Below, in pieces: positions 34,438 through 45,585 of a stretch of 64,000 nt of DNA. The stretch spans positions 33,215,732 to 33,279,731 of the forward strand of contig NC_054886.1 in assembly GCF_018320785.1 (NCBI RefSeq). The letters run 5' to 3'. Numbering within the stretch: position 1 is the first letter of the stretch; each line of letters opens with the position of its first letter. The position numbers and the translations under genes were made by a program. The notes beneath the pieces were generated by a model that ran no database searches, had not been told where the DNA came from, and worked only from the letters and a program-made list of their open reading frames with translations. This DNA comes from Cheilinus undulatus (Eukaryota > Chordata > Actinopteri > Labriformes > Labridae).

Positions 34438-35317
34438 CAGAGGTTCCCCACCTTTGTAACTAAAGAAAGCTAAGCCCCTCCCCCAAGGACCCACTTAGAA
34501 ACAGCACACATCAATTATATTGGTTTTCACTGATAAAATCCCAACATAATAGGTCTCACTGTGCTTATTCTTGACAAAAAAGATGTTTAAACTATCCATT
34601 ATTATGATGGTGTTTGAGGGCCTCTCTAGACAAGAAAATAATACTGGTAATTTTCAAGACAAAACTGAAACTCTCATGTTTAAAAAGTCACACATCTAAA
34701 AAAATAACTATATATATTATTTTAATTTAGAAGATGAAAATGTATGTGGACCAAAACTGCTAATTTCTGAGATTATAGGGTGAACAAAAGTTGGATTTTT
34801 TTTTTCCATTTTTCTGGTCAGATACTGCTGGAGATGGTAAAAAACAACATTACTTGACTTTATCATGATTTGTTTTAAATGTGATTTATTTCTTTTAAAT
34901 AATGTAAATCTTTCAAAGTAATTTAACCTCTCAGTTTCTGGTGATAAAGGAGTCCTGTGACTGACAGCAGCACGGCCACAAGTCAGAAATCCAACCACTA
35001 CATCAGCTTGGTTTCTTAAAAAAATCTCTGATTTTACACTGTTGTAAATTTACAATTCTAAAAACCTGAAATTTTGGAATTTCTAATGTCAAAATTTATG
35101 AACTTTTAAAGTTGGAATTTTTGAGATTGCTTCTTATAAACATACAACTTAATAATCTCAGAGGAACAGATTTTTTCATCACCATAAAGTATATTTCTAA
35201 TAATGATTTAAAAAAATATACATGCACATCTCTTTTTTAGCATCGAAGCAGAGGAGATCTGTCTGAGATCTCTGGCGCCCCCTGAGGTGTGCCTGAACCC
35301 CAGGTTGGGAACCGCTG
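34438..35317. mobile_element. hAT-like element with 8-bp target duplication and captured gene fragment
   Basis: The ends are cagaggttccccacc and ggttgggaaccgctg. The flanks tcacagag (34430-34437) and tcatagag (35318-35325) match at 7 of 8. The sides of the element match related sequence at 27060-27780 and 31690-32800 in the duplicated blocks. Its middle (about 34790-34985) instead matches gene E intron plus exon 5. Confidence 0.7.
34790..34985 (-). pseudogene. Captured fragment of an Fc-receptor-like TM exon and intron
   Basis: About 195 bases align with 40293-40490 at roughly 80 percent by eye. Shared stretches include agatactgctggagat, the tacttgactttat/tgatttgtt run and ctgtcagcagcacggccac (here ctgacagcagcacggccac). 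The match covers the 3' half of the TM exon of gene E and the following intron, on the same strand. The reading frame is not preserved as an exon. It lies entirely within the hAT element at 34438-35317. Confidence 0.7.
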
Positions 35318-35329
35318 TCATAGAGTATA

Positions 35330-37250
35330 CTAAGGCAAGGGAACGTACAAAACAGACAAGTGATAATATCAAATTTGATGTATTTTTATTACACTCAGTG
35401 AAGTTTATAAAACAGACGAATGTCCAGAGTGTTTACTGAAATTATATTAAATACAAATCTATCAGTAAATATAAAGAAATGAACATATTTAGCCTCTGAA
35501 ACAGAAGAAACAAAGATATTTTAAAAAGGAATTCACAGCAGATTAAAAAGCTGGAAGAGAAAAAGGCAGAAAATATTTCAAACCTTTACAGGTTGTTAAA
35601 TGTATTTTTTTTAATTGTTTGTGTTGCTTTTGAGTGAAAAACTGAAATATTTTAATGTTTGTCCAGTAGATGGCTGCTCTGAGCTCTGTCATCCTCACAC
35701 CTGTCACATCAGTCTGCAGTGGTGTTTGTGTGCTCATGCTTTTTTCTTGCAGGTTAATATAAATAGTTAGAATTTTGTGGTATTTTTCTATTGCATGTCA
35801 ATATTTAACCACTGCTGTTGTGTCCGTCTAAAGTCAAACTTCAGTTAATGCTGGTCACCATAAATAATCTCCCAGAGTTCTCAGCAGCTCTGTTCTCATC
35901 ATCAGACGTGTGAACAGACACAGCAGAGGTAGAAGTTGGTCTAACCGCTGCATCATTTTTAAATCTGCTGCTCTCATATGTGGGGAGTCACGTTTAGTTT
36001 AAAACGACAGACGAGCAGAAAGAACACGGCGGTTTAACTGCTACAGCTTTTTTAATCCACTCCTAGTACATGTGGTGAGTCACCTCCAGTTTTAAACATT
36101 TAGAAATGCTTAACACAACATCACCACTGGCACTATTTAAGTTCTGAGTGTAAAACTTTTGTTACTTCAGTGTTTGGGTCTTTGGTGTTTTGCCTTTAAG
36201 AAATCACTGCACATAAAAAACTGGAAAAAATACACAATATAACAATACACTAAAGCAGGACATGACTGTGGATCAGTGGGTATAGTCAGTCGTCTCACAA
36301 CTGGAAGGTCAAACACAAATGTAAAATAACTGTGGTTGATCAAATCTGCAGAGCACTAGTGATGATAATAATGCTAACACATGCTATTGAATCAGTGACA
36401 TTGCGGTCAACTTCCTGGCAAACATCTGCCTCCTCCGCCTTTGTGAAGGGCTCAAATGCACCAGCCTCCTTTATTTTGAGGTGGCGTTGAAGGGATGCAG
36501 GATGGCACGAAGGAGCAGGACCTGAAACCAGATGAGATGTCATGGAGGTGGCTGGAAGAGAAGAGAGGAGAGCAGGTTTTAAAATCTGACAGCAGCAGGA
36601 TGATTGGATCACGAGAGGTTGTGGCAGAATATGATTGGCTCAGAGTTTAAGAGAGTAGACGGCCATACCAGCTGATTACCACAGCAGTGAAAGAGAGACA
36701 TCAGAGAGTGATTATTAACAAATGAAAGGATGAATGGAAACAGACAAGTTCAGGGAAAAAGACGGCAACATTATAGATAAGAGGCTCCTAACTCGCTATG
36801 AAGGGTGGGTGTACGGTTTAAATTGATGTGTTAAAAAGTACTGGTGAATATCCCCAACCATAATGGCCTCTCCATGCAGATAAGCCCCAGAATGCTTTGA
36901 AATATCAATGAATTCTCAGTTGTTCAGGACCTGAAAATAGTCATTATGATTCTCATTAACATCTCCATAATACAGGTAAACAGCTAATATTGGAATTTGG
37001 AAAGAAAATCCTCTCCCTATACTTCTTTTCCATGTTAGTTGAATTTTTTCCAGACACTAAAACAAAGAAATCACTGTTAACTAATATTAAAAACTTTCTA
37101 CACTGAAATGAAAGCTGTTTAACATCTTTCTTACCAGAAAAATGCTACTATAACTAGTAGTATTAGGTTCTCACTCCACTGTCAGACATCTGTCCTAAAA
37201 GCTGTAGAGTTAGAGAACAATGGCCGTACTGTACCTGTACATCAACCGTC
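35330..37250. other. Gene-poor stretch with a possible SINE head
   Basis: I see no convincing exon here. At 36265-36310 the sequence gtggatcagtgggtatagtc followed by agtcgtctcacaactggaag resembles the tRNA-derived head of a fish SINE, without a full body. The minus-strand frame at 36340-36612 has no recognisable domain. Part of this may be 3' UTR of gene E. Confidence 0.35.
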
Positions 37251-37261
37251 CTTCTTCATGA

Positions 37262-40200
37262 TCATCTGTGTGACCTGTGACAGAAAAAAAACATGGTTTC
37301 CTTTTATTTTTACTGGTCATGACACACTGGACAACATTATGAGACTTACTTTCTATATACATAGAATGAATTTTTAAAAAGTTGAGAGGGGTTAAAGCCC
37401 ATTTGCACCATAAAAAATATGTTATTTTGAAATTGCGATGAAGTTTGGGGACTTCCTGTTGGGTTTTGGGCATGTGTCCAAGAAGCTTTTTTATAGGTCT
37501 GATGATGACCTATATGTACACCAAGATTCATAAGCCTGGGTCAAACAGTGTGCCGGGGCTGATTTTGTTATGGCAACACATAAAAAAACACAGCAGAAAT
37601 CAGCAGAGCAAATATATGACTGGCAGAAGGGGGCGCTGTGACAAAGTTATGATATTGTTGCATGAATGTATTCAGGACCGATGTGTGATTATCCTTGTGA
37701 AGTCTGGTGATGATTGAAATAAACACGTAAAAGTTATAAAGCAATATTGGTGTGATTTCACTGTAAAAAAAAATAGACAAAAATGGCCGCTCTGATAACG
37801 GCCGTATGGTGAAAACTCACAGTTCACACAACTTTGGGTCTCAAGGTTGTCTAGTTTGAGTGAAAAAATTCTGGAGTTGATCAATTTAAATCCCTCAGAT
37901 AAGTTTGTTAAAATGTGAAAAGTGTCCGTCAGTGGAGAGGGCCAAAAAAACACCAAATTTTGACCATTCCTTGTTTGTTGTGTGTTTCTTGTTAGTTTTA
38001 AAGGATGGTCATAATGTTTTTTTTTTTTTTTTTTGTCTAATCATGATATACATCGCTTTCCACATTATTATGCAAATTTGCAAATGGAACTTTGCCTGTT
38101 AAGATGTTTTTGATTGAAATAGCTTTGATTTCAGTAAATATGACCTCCCAATGCTGCAAATTCAATGAATGACCATTTTCAGTTCTTTACAACCTATAAA
38201 ATCTTTTAAAAATCTGTTTTGCATAATACTGTGGAACAGTGCATTTTGAGGTTTTTATAAAAAAAAAAAAGAGGTTATCATTATGAAGTTTGTTCAAAAA
38301 CATTTGAGTTATGCTCTAATGGCTGATGACTTGAAAAAATACTCTGACTGTCATTTGCATTAATTTTTAGGAAAATAAGAGAAAAATAACATTTGCATAA
38401 TAATGTGGAAGGCGTAGTATATGTGTTCTGATTTTCATTTCTCACTTTTGGTGCCCCCCTCCTCCCCCTCCCCCGAGGCCATCACCACCAGATGGCTATT
38501 TCCACAGGGGGACAGTTTTTGAGAAAAAAATAGACTTTTTAAACTATATTAGGGGCCCAAAACAGGCCTCGGATTGCCTGAAAGATTTTGAGAGACAAAA
38601 TACAATTGGGTCCTCGCCGACCCAAGGTTGGTGCTTAGGCCTTAATAATAGAGAAATGAGACAATCGGAATATAATCTCATGAACAGAATAAATCACACA
38701 CAGCTTAAGTGTAAAGAGGGAAAATAGATTTTTATGACACTTACCTCTTTTCATTCTCCTCCCTCGGGACATTCACATAGAGCATCATGCTGGGATCAGC
38801 ACTCGTGTTTTCATAGACTGGGAATTACAATAATAAAAAAATAAATAGAGATGATACAGAGTGATATATATATATTACTTAAACACAAAATAAAGGTGCT
38901 AATGTTTCTCCAGTGCTCACCTGTTTCTTCTCTGGGTATCTTACAGAGTAAACATTGACCTACAGAGTCAAACAGAGAAGGCAGAGAATTTTATCAGTGT
39001 CTTTCCCAGGTTACTGACTTTTGACAGTTTATTACAATGAATCAGATTTTTAAATAGATGGAATGGTTTCAATAAATATGCACATTTTTAGAGTCCATAA
39101 TAACAATACAAAACATTTCTGAACAATCTCCAAAAGATGCTTTATGATGCTATCTTTAAGACTGAATATTTTAATAATGCTGCAGTGCTACACCAGTGTG
39201 GTCTGACTCCATGACTGATGATAGGAGAAAACTTCACAGTGTTCATTCTGTCAAAAAACAACAACAACAACAACAAAAAAAAAAACAGTTCAACACAGTT
39301 TTACATTAAGGAATATATAGGAGTGCATGTACAAAATGACTAAAAGGAATGATCATTGATTAGTTCAATGACTTCTCAGTTAAAACTAACATTAAACTCA
39401 TTTAAAGTTAAAGGTCATGCTAAGAGATGTCTCAAGGAAACTGTTGTCAGGCTTTATTTTGGAATTAGTGCCACCGTTGGTTACCTTACTTCCTGTCTGG
39501 ATAAAAACCTGTTTTAAATTTGAATGAATTTAAGGAACCTCTGAACAATATCATCAGTTTGCATAAATATAAATTATAAATTTGAACTTTTTTGATACAA
39601 AAGCATAAAAAAATACCTACATGTAATGGTAAATGTAAAATATTAAACTATGAAGTGCTTTAGGCTTCTTAGACAATTTATTTTTAAAGTTCTTTGACTT
39701 CTCTGCTGAGCAGCCTGAGAGCCATATCATGTGGTTAATACATGTAAATACCACATTTATTTTAGTCCATTATTACACAGAGAAAAGCATGATGACACTG
39801 AATGCACTGACAATGACATTTTTTAAACTCCAGTATTTTTACCTACATATATAATATTGCCTCTTATTGCCAGGTAAATATTTCAAAACTTAAAAAACTC
39901 ACTCCTTCACAAGGTCTTGATTTTCAGAGTATCTCCTAATATCTTAGATTAGTTATACTTGAAAATCATTTGAACAGCCTGTCAAACCAAAACCATTTAA
40001 TCAGAAAAGGTGTGTTTAAAGTTTGTCATCTAGTAAACATCGTCGGTATTTTTGTTTCCACATGTATAATTTTCTCCTTTTTAAAATAACTTAATATTCT
40101 ATTTTTTATCCGCTGATATATAACAGTTCATGATAAGACAAAAATAATTTCTTGGAAACTGATATTTGAGCAGATCTTCTTAAAGTTGTTCTAAATTTTC

Positions 40201-42922
40201 ATCCAGGTACGGTGAATAAGTTTGAATTAATGGACATGTTGATGACTGAAAATGCCCCGTGCATTTTGAACATTTTCATTTAAAAGCAAAATAAAAAGTT
40301 GGATTTTTTTTTTTCATTTGCCGTGCAGATACTGCTGGAGATTGTGAAAAAAAAAGTAACTTGACTTTATTATGATTTGTTGGAAATGTGATTTTATTTC
40401 ATTTAAAAAACGTAAACCTTTTAAAGTACTTTTACCTCTCTGTTTCTGATGATAAAGAAGTCCAGTGGCTGTCAGCAGCACGGCCACAAACAGTAGAGGG
40501 ATGGAAATTGATAATATTATGATGAGCTGAGATCCAGGGTTGGAAGCAGGAAGATGAGGGTGGGCTGTCTGTTGAACATTTTCAGTCATGTTTTGAGGTG
40601 TTGGAGCTCTATATGCTGGAAACATGATTAAAAACAGGTTTTAAGGTCTTTGAGTTAATGCATCATATATTCAATAGGAATTTAACTGCCTCTTTAAAGA
40701 CCGACACTACTACATTACAATATTTGTGAAGATACAGAATATTATGGAGCTAATCAAAGCAGAAGTCCTGTTACACTGCTGACAATGAAACTTGTGATTA
40801 CATTAATATATTTTGCAAAAAATGCCATTTTCTACAGAATTTTGGGATAATATAAACGCTCTGAAATGTTTGCCTTATCTTTGTGTTACCGTACTGATAA
40901 AAACATCTAAAAGATAAAGACAAGACATGCATGCTGGTCTCTAATTTAACTTTCTTTAAGCACTGTCAAAATCAACTAGATCAAAATTGCAATTTCAGCT
41001 AAATTGTGTGGGGATGCTGAGAGCTGAATTGTGGAGGAACTGCTGAAAATAGCCAAAAGCACAAAAATAGTTGAAAATAGCATAAAATAGCATAAAAGTG
41101 GCTGAAAATAGCATTCAATAGCTAAAAAGGATAAAAAATAGCTGAAAGTAGCCTTTAAATAGCTGAAAATAGCATTAAAAAAGCTGAAAATAGCTGAAAA
41201 TAGCATGAAAATAGCTATATTTTAAAAATCAAAAAAGTTAGAAACGAGAAGTCATAGCAGTCGAATGACGGAGAAACTGAATTTTTTAAAGATTAAACGG
41301 TGTTGATATGACAAAGTATGAAGGAGGAGATAGCCGGCACCGAAGAATAATAATAAACAAAATGGCAGACGCTAATATCAATGGTGTAGATGCTCAGCAT
41401 CCCCACTAATGAGAATATTTTTGAACACTAACATGCAACATCAGGCAGAGCTACATTTCTGCAGTCCTTTCCAATCTTACCAGAGTATGGACCCAACAAC
41501 TTTTAAAAACTCAACAGTTTCACAGACTACTGAGCGGTTCTTTATTTTGATAAATGATTGGTAGCTGCTATGTCTCACCTGTGACAGCCAGCCGGCTCTC
41601 TGGTGATTCACCAGCTCCAGACCTGCACATGTAGAGTCCTTCATCAGAGGAAGACACATTGTGAATGGTCATCGTGCCTTTATATCCAGTTTCTTTGAAA
41701 TGTCCATCTTTGTAAAAATCAGCCACAAAGTTTTTGGGTGATTGTCGTTTTTTACACCGCAGAGTAACGGTCTGTTGTTCCATCACAGGAAGAGTCGGAC
41801 TCTCCAGGATCACATCACCAGCTGAAAAACAGAAAAGCACAGCTGTCAGCCATGCTGAAAGTCTGTTATCATTGAGTATAGTTCCAGCAGGTTAAACCTA
41901 GAGAGCCTACAGTCAGGTCCTCCTGCTGGCTTGGAATCCCCACCATTTATTCATCCACTGGGTGAGAGGTAGGATACTCAATGGATTCACTGATTTTATA
42001 CTCATTGGCATACACTGTGGCTAATGTGGCAAACAAACTTTTCAGCCCTGCCAACAAGACAAAGTAATCATATTCTGAGCAAAAGACAATTCAGAGTCAC
42101 CAGTTAACCTAACAAGCATGTTTGAAGGCTGAAGAATCAGAGAAACATGAAACTTCCCACATCAGGCCCCTAGCCAGCGATCTAAACCAGGAACCGTCTT
42201 CATGTGAGATGACAGTGCCAACCACATACAGACCCTTTACTCCTGATTCTTTTCTAGTAAAACAAATGTTTGACAAAAAAGACAATAAATTCAGCACAGA
42301 TTTCTAAATAATCTGAGTAATGTGAGGAACGTACCAGTGATGTTGATGCTAAGTGTGTTGCTTTTCTCTCCTTCTTCATTTTCACACCAGTATTCTCCAC
42401 TGTGTGATGCAAAGGCAGGATAAATGTTCAAGGATCTTTTTGAATGTTCCCACTGAGTAGTCCTGGATGAGCTGGCCTGCATCACTCTCCAGTCATTTGA
42501 GGCAGGAAAACCCTCACAGTTTAACTGTATGGATTCATACTCAAAGAATTGCAGTCTGTTTGGGTCAATCTGAGGAAAAGCTGCAACTGTGGAGAGAGAA
42601 AAAGACATAAATATTTAATTTAACATGAAAAAGAGAGTTTTTATTTAAATTGTAAAATAAATAACCAAGCCTCGACTCACCGACTTCTGCAGTGTGGTTA
42701 AAGCTGTGACAGTGATCAGTCAACAGCAGCAGCACATACAGCACTAGAAAGACAACAAAATAACTCAGTCCATTAGAAAAATACACATAAATTCACCATC
42801 TAAGCATCTAAATACTCTGTCATGTTATCAGCTGATGTAATCTTTAGTGTTTCTGAGTTGGATCAGAAAAGAGGACAGTCTCAGTACTCACAGAGTTTTG
42901 GGTGAAGTCCAGAGACCTCCAT
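37262..42922 (-). CDS. Gene E: Fc-receptor-like protein, two Ig domains, YxN tail, about 297 aa
   Basis: Exons in order of transcription: 42892-42922, 42681-42743 (together the signal peptide MEVSGLHPKLLLYVLLLLTD and hinge), 42335-42586 (Ig1), 41579-41821 (Ig2), 40436-40615 (stalk and TM), 38921-38959, 38745-38817, and a tentative last piece 37262-37274. All but the last junction are phase 1. Ig1 carries RLQFFEYESIQLNC, WRVM and SGEYWC, the pattern of fish Fc-receptor-like domain 1. Ig2 has VTLRC...DFYKDG...DEGLYMC. The TM is at about residues 227-250. The tail has Tyr271 in YENT and Tyr283 in YVNV, both YxN, a Grb2-SH2 type motif; no canonical ITIM is seen. It is probably a surface receptor of leukocytes. 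The C-terminal exon is the weakest part of the model. Confidence 0.8.
37420..37960 (+). repeat. Dispersed repeat in intron of gene E, inverted copy at 58240-58760
   Basis: The sequence tatggtgaaaactcacagtt followed by cacaactttgggtctcaagg at 37806-37848 is the complement of 58560-58610, and aaatagacaaaaatggccgc is shared. The family continues to about 38640 (cgccgacccaaggttggtgc). Related sequence with cttcctgttggg is at 54430-54900. No coding capacity is apparent. Confidence 0.55.
38050..38418. mobile_element. MITE with ccacattattatgcaaat inverted ends
   Basis: The left end gctttccacattattatgca and the right end atttgcataataatgtggaa mirror each other about 360 bases apart, next to TA-rich flanks. 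It lies inside the larger dispersed repeat in the last intron of gene E. Confidence 0.65.
41008..41406. mobile_element. MITE with gtggggatgctgag ends and agctgaaaatagc repeats
   Basis: The left end gtggggatgctgag (41008-41021) and the right end ctcagcatccccac (41393-41406) are exact complements. The inside has about a dozen degenerate copies of agctgaaaatagcat. It sits in the intron between Ig2 and the TM exon of gene E. Confidence 0.7.
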
Positions 42923-42991
42923 GCTGTCTTGTTGCTGACTGACTGAATGTAAGACTGAATAAAAGATAATAAACTGATGTGAAGTTTTAGT

Positions 42992-43004
42992 ACTTCCTTT
43001 TCCT
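42992..43004 (-). promoter_or_regulatory. Purine-rich Ets/PU.1-like site upstream of gene E
   Basis: On the minus strand the sequence reads aggaaaaggaagt, 70-82 bases upstream of the start codon of gene E. A similar aggaagaggaag lies 64-75 bases upstream of the start of gene F. GGAA-core purine-rich sites are the known myeloid/lymphoid PU.1 type. Confidence 0.4.
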
Positions 43005-43244
43005 GTGCAGTCGATGTGCAGCAGGTTTCAGTTGCTCAGTCTGGGGGATTAAAATAGCGTCCACTTTGTGAACTTTCAGACACTGCATGTCTAAAAACAA
43101 ACACACCTGACCATCAAAGAAGGACACTTGAAAAAGAAAGTTTTCACTGAGCCTTATTTAACCAGTGGTATCAGAAAGGTGAGTAGTTCTCACATTCTTG
43201 AGACAAAATCGGACACATTCACAGTAAATGTTGACCTTTGCCAA

Positions 43245-43460
43245 GGCTGCCCCGTACATCTGATTCTGACAGGCAGATTGGTGAAGCGTCAGTACCGCAG
43301 TCATTGTTCCGGTTCTTTGTGTTGAAGGGGGAGATGAGCCAGAAGGCAAAGCTCAGAGTTTACCGGTTGATCTACCTCCCAGCCCTCACCTTTGGTCATG
43401 AACTCTGGGTAATGACAGACAGAATGAGATCATGGATACAAGCGTCAGAAATGCCAAACA
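43245..43460 (+). mobile_element. LINE ORF2 C-terminal fragment
   Basis: The frame contains AKLRVYRLIYLPALTFGHEL and WVMTDRMRSWIQASEM, a hallmark of the C-terminal part of fish RTE/Rex3-like reverse-transcriptase proteins. It is short, begins abruptly and stops after EM. It is a remnant upstream of gene E. Confidence 0.65.
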
Positions 43461-43469
43461 AAAGCACCT

Positions 43470-45580
43470 AAATACTGATGAACTTAAACCACAAATATCT
43501 GGTTCTGGATGAAGTTCAACAGGGTTTTTGTTCACTAAATACATTTTGTATTAAATATTTCCCCACACAAACACATATTTACACTGTCAAATTCTGCCCT
43601 CTGCTGCATGTAAATTGCCTGTTACACAACTAAATGGTTTAAATTTCTTTAGATCACAGAGGCATTAGTCTGGCGGTAAAAAACCCCCGACACAAATTCA
43701 AAAATTACTGCGAGCTTCATTGGAAGCATCATGAAGGTAGAATAGATTTGCGGCTTCCCATACTTCTTTTTTTAATTCAGCCCCTGACACCGTTTGCTCC
43801 CAGAAACTGAAATTTAGTCATATCTGACTGAGATCTACAAAAGAAACTCTCGAATGCCTTCAACAAACTCTACAGTACATCTACAAAGTTTAAAGCTTTG
43901 AGGGGCCCTTATTGCCATGCCCAGTATTTCTGCTCTCACATTTAAAGATGCCAAATAAATCTCCCGCTGGTAGATCTGTTACTGGGACAGGTGTAAGTTT
44001 ACTGTCTGTCAGCAGGGGTCGTCCCTGTATCATATTTAAATGTGGGGTTTGACTTCCTGGTGGGCAGTTTTCTTTCACTGTTTGAATTTCAAACAGAAAG
44101 AAACAATGAATTGTTTTATGAGCTTTATTGTCTTTTATTGCAGCTTTTATAGTTATCAGGGGACTTTGCCCTAACTGTTGTTTTATTCCATACCTAGATT
44201 AATCATTTATGGTCAGTAGTTTAATCAGTGTTTTGTTACTGACTGAATCAAAGAACTTTGAGCAGTGGTTTAACCAGACACAACAGTCAGGATGTTTCAT
44301 AGTTTTGGGTTTTCTTTTCCAACAGTGACTGTATTTAGTTCAGCACAGTTTTGTTCCAAAGGTAAATCATTAATTTCACTCACATAAAGCTTCAATGTTT
44401 TCACGGTTTTATTGTTTTAACAAAACAATCATTACATTGTGATAAAAGAGAAAAAGAAGTTTTATATATAAAATAAACTACAACTTTTGAAAGGAAAGAA
44501 TCAGGAAGCACCATGTCATCAAGTTCAACCTTAGACTCATCATTTAATGATTTTATAACTATACTACACAGTGGTTCAGACTCTGTTAGTCTCACAATCA
44601 GAGACAAACATGCTGTTTCTGTTTGTGCTTCCTGCTCCTGCTAGAAAATTCTCAGGTCTTGTGGGTAACTTTGTGTTAAAATTAAAACAACAACATCAAC
44701 GACCTAAACTTCAAACTCACAGTACAGTAGAACTTAAAACCCCTTTCAGGATCACACACCTGACCCTGACATAAACCACACCAACAGAGTCATTTAAAAT
44801 GGTCTATTCTATCAAAATGAAATGTATAAAAAAATATTTTCTTACAGGAATGTTTATTTTCACTCAGAATTCTCAAGATGAGTAAATATCCATCAGATCA
44901 TATTTATTTATTTTTATATTTATTTATTCATTAAACCAAAAAAAAAAAAAATTACATAAAAACTAAATTTAAGACATGGCCAGTGTTCACTGTCTGAAAT
45001 ATAATTATTTTTCCTGATAAAATACAGACTGAATGTAAAGTTGAAACTTTGTAACGAATAGCTGAAAAAAAACAAACTCTACACACAAACGTGTTTATAA
45101 TGTAAATGTTCTGGTTTACTTAATTTTCTTTTGAATGAATGTTTGAATTTTTTTTTCTTTTTTTGTCTTCATGTTTCACCTATAAAATGATTCAGGTCAT
45201 GTTGTTAAGGTCAGATCAGCTTATAGTAGAAAAGCACTGGGTGAATGAATATTTCTAATTTTACACTTTTAGAATTCAGAAGTCACTTTAAAGTAAAGAT
45301 AAATTCTATATTTTCAGTAACTGATCCATTTTTTTGTAAAATGTTATTTTTAACAGAAAGACTTGCTGTTTTGTTGTTTCTAGCTTTCTTTCCAATACAT
45401 ATTTAAAATCTTCTCCTGATTCTCCACCTCCTCTTAGTTTCTGTATTTATCCAACGTGCTTCTCTACATTGTTTAGCATCTCTTAGATTTTTTTTTTTGT
45501 TTTGCCATCATCCAATGAGATATTGGTTATTCTTAATAATATGCACTTTAAAAAAGTCAAGAGTCCGCTCTCGTCTCTTT
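43470..45580. other. Intergenic region between genes E and G, no gene seen
   Basis: The sequence is AT-rich with short simple repeats (44916-44950) and no exon-like open frame with splice signals. It is likely 3' flank or 3' UTR of gene G at the right (a minus-strand AATAAA occurs at about 45608-45603, overlapping the coding end). Confidence 0.4.
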
Positions 45581-45585
45581 AGAAT

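Noticed and set aside
36262-36310. Possible tRNA gene
   Set aside because: Only a tRNA-like head motif is present, with no complete cloverleaf; better read as a SINE remnant.
36340-36612. 90-codon minus frame as an extra exon of gene E
   Set aside because: No matching splice phases or recognisable motif; downstream of the likely stop codon.
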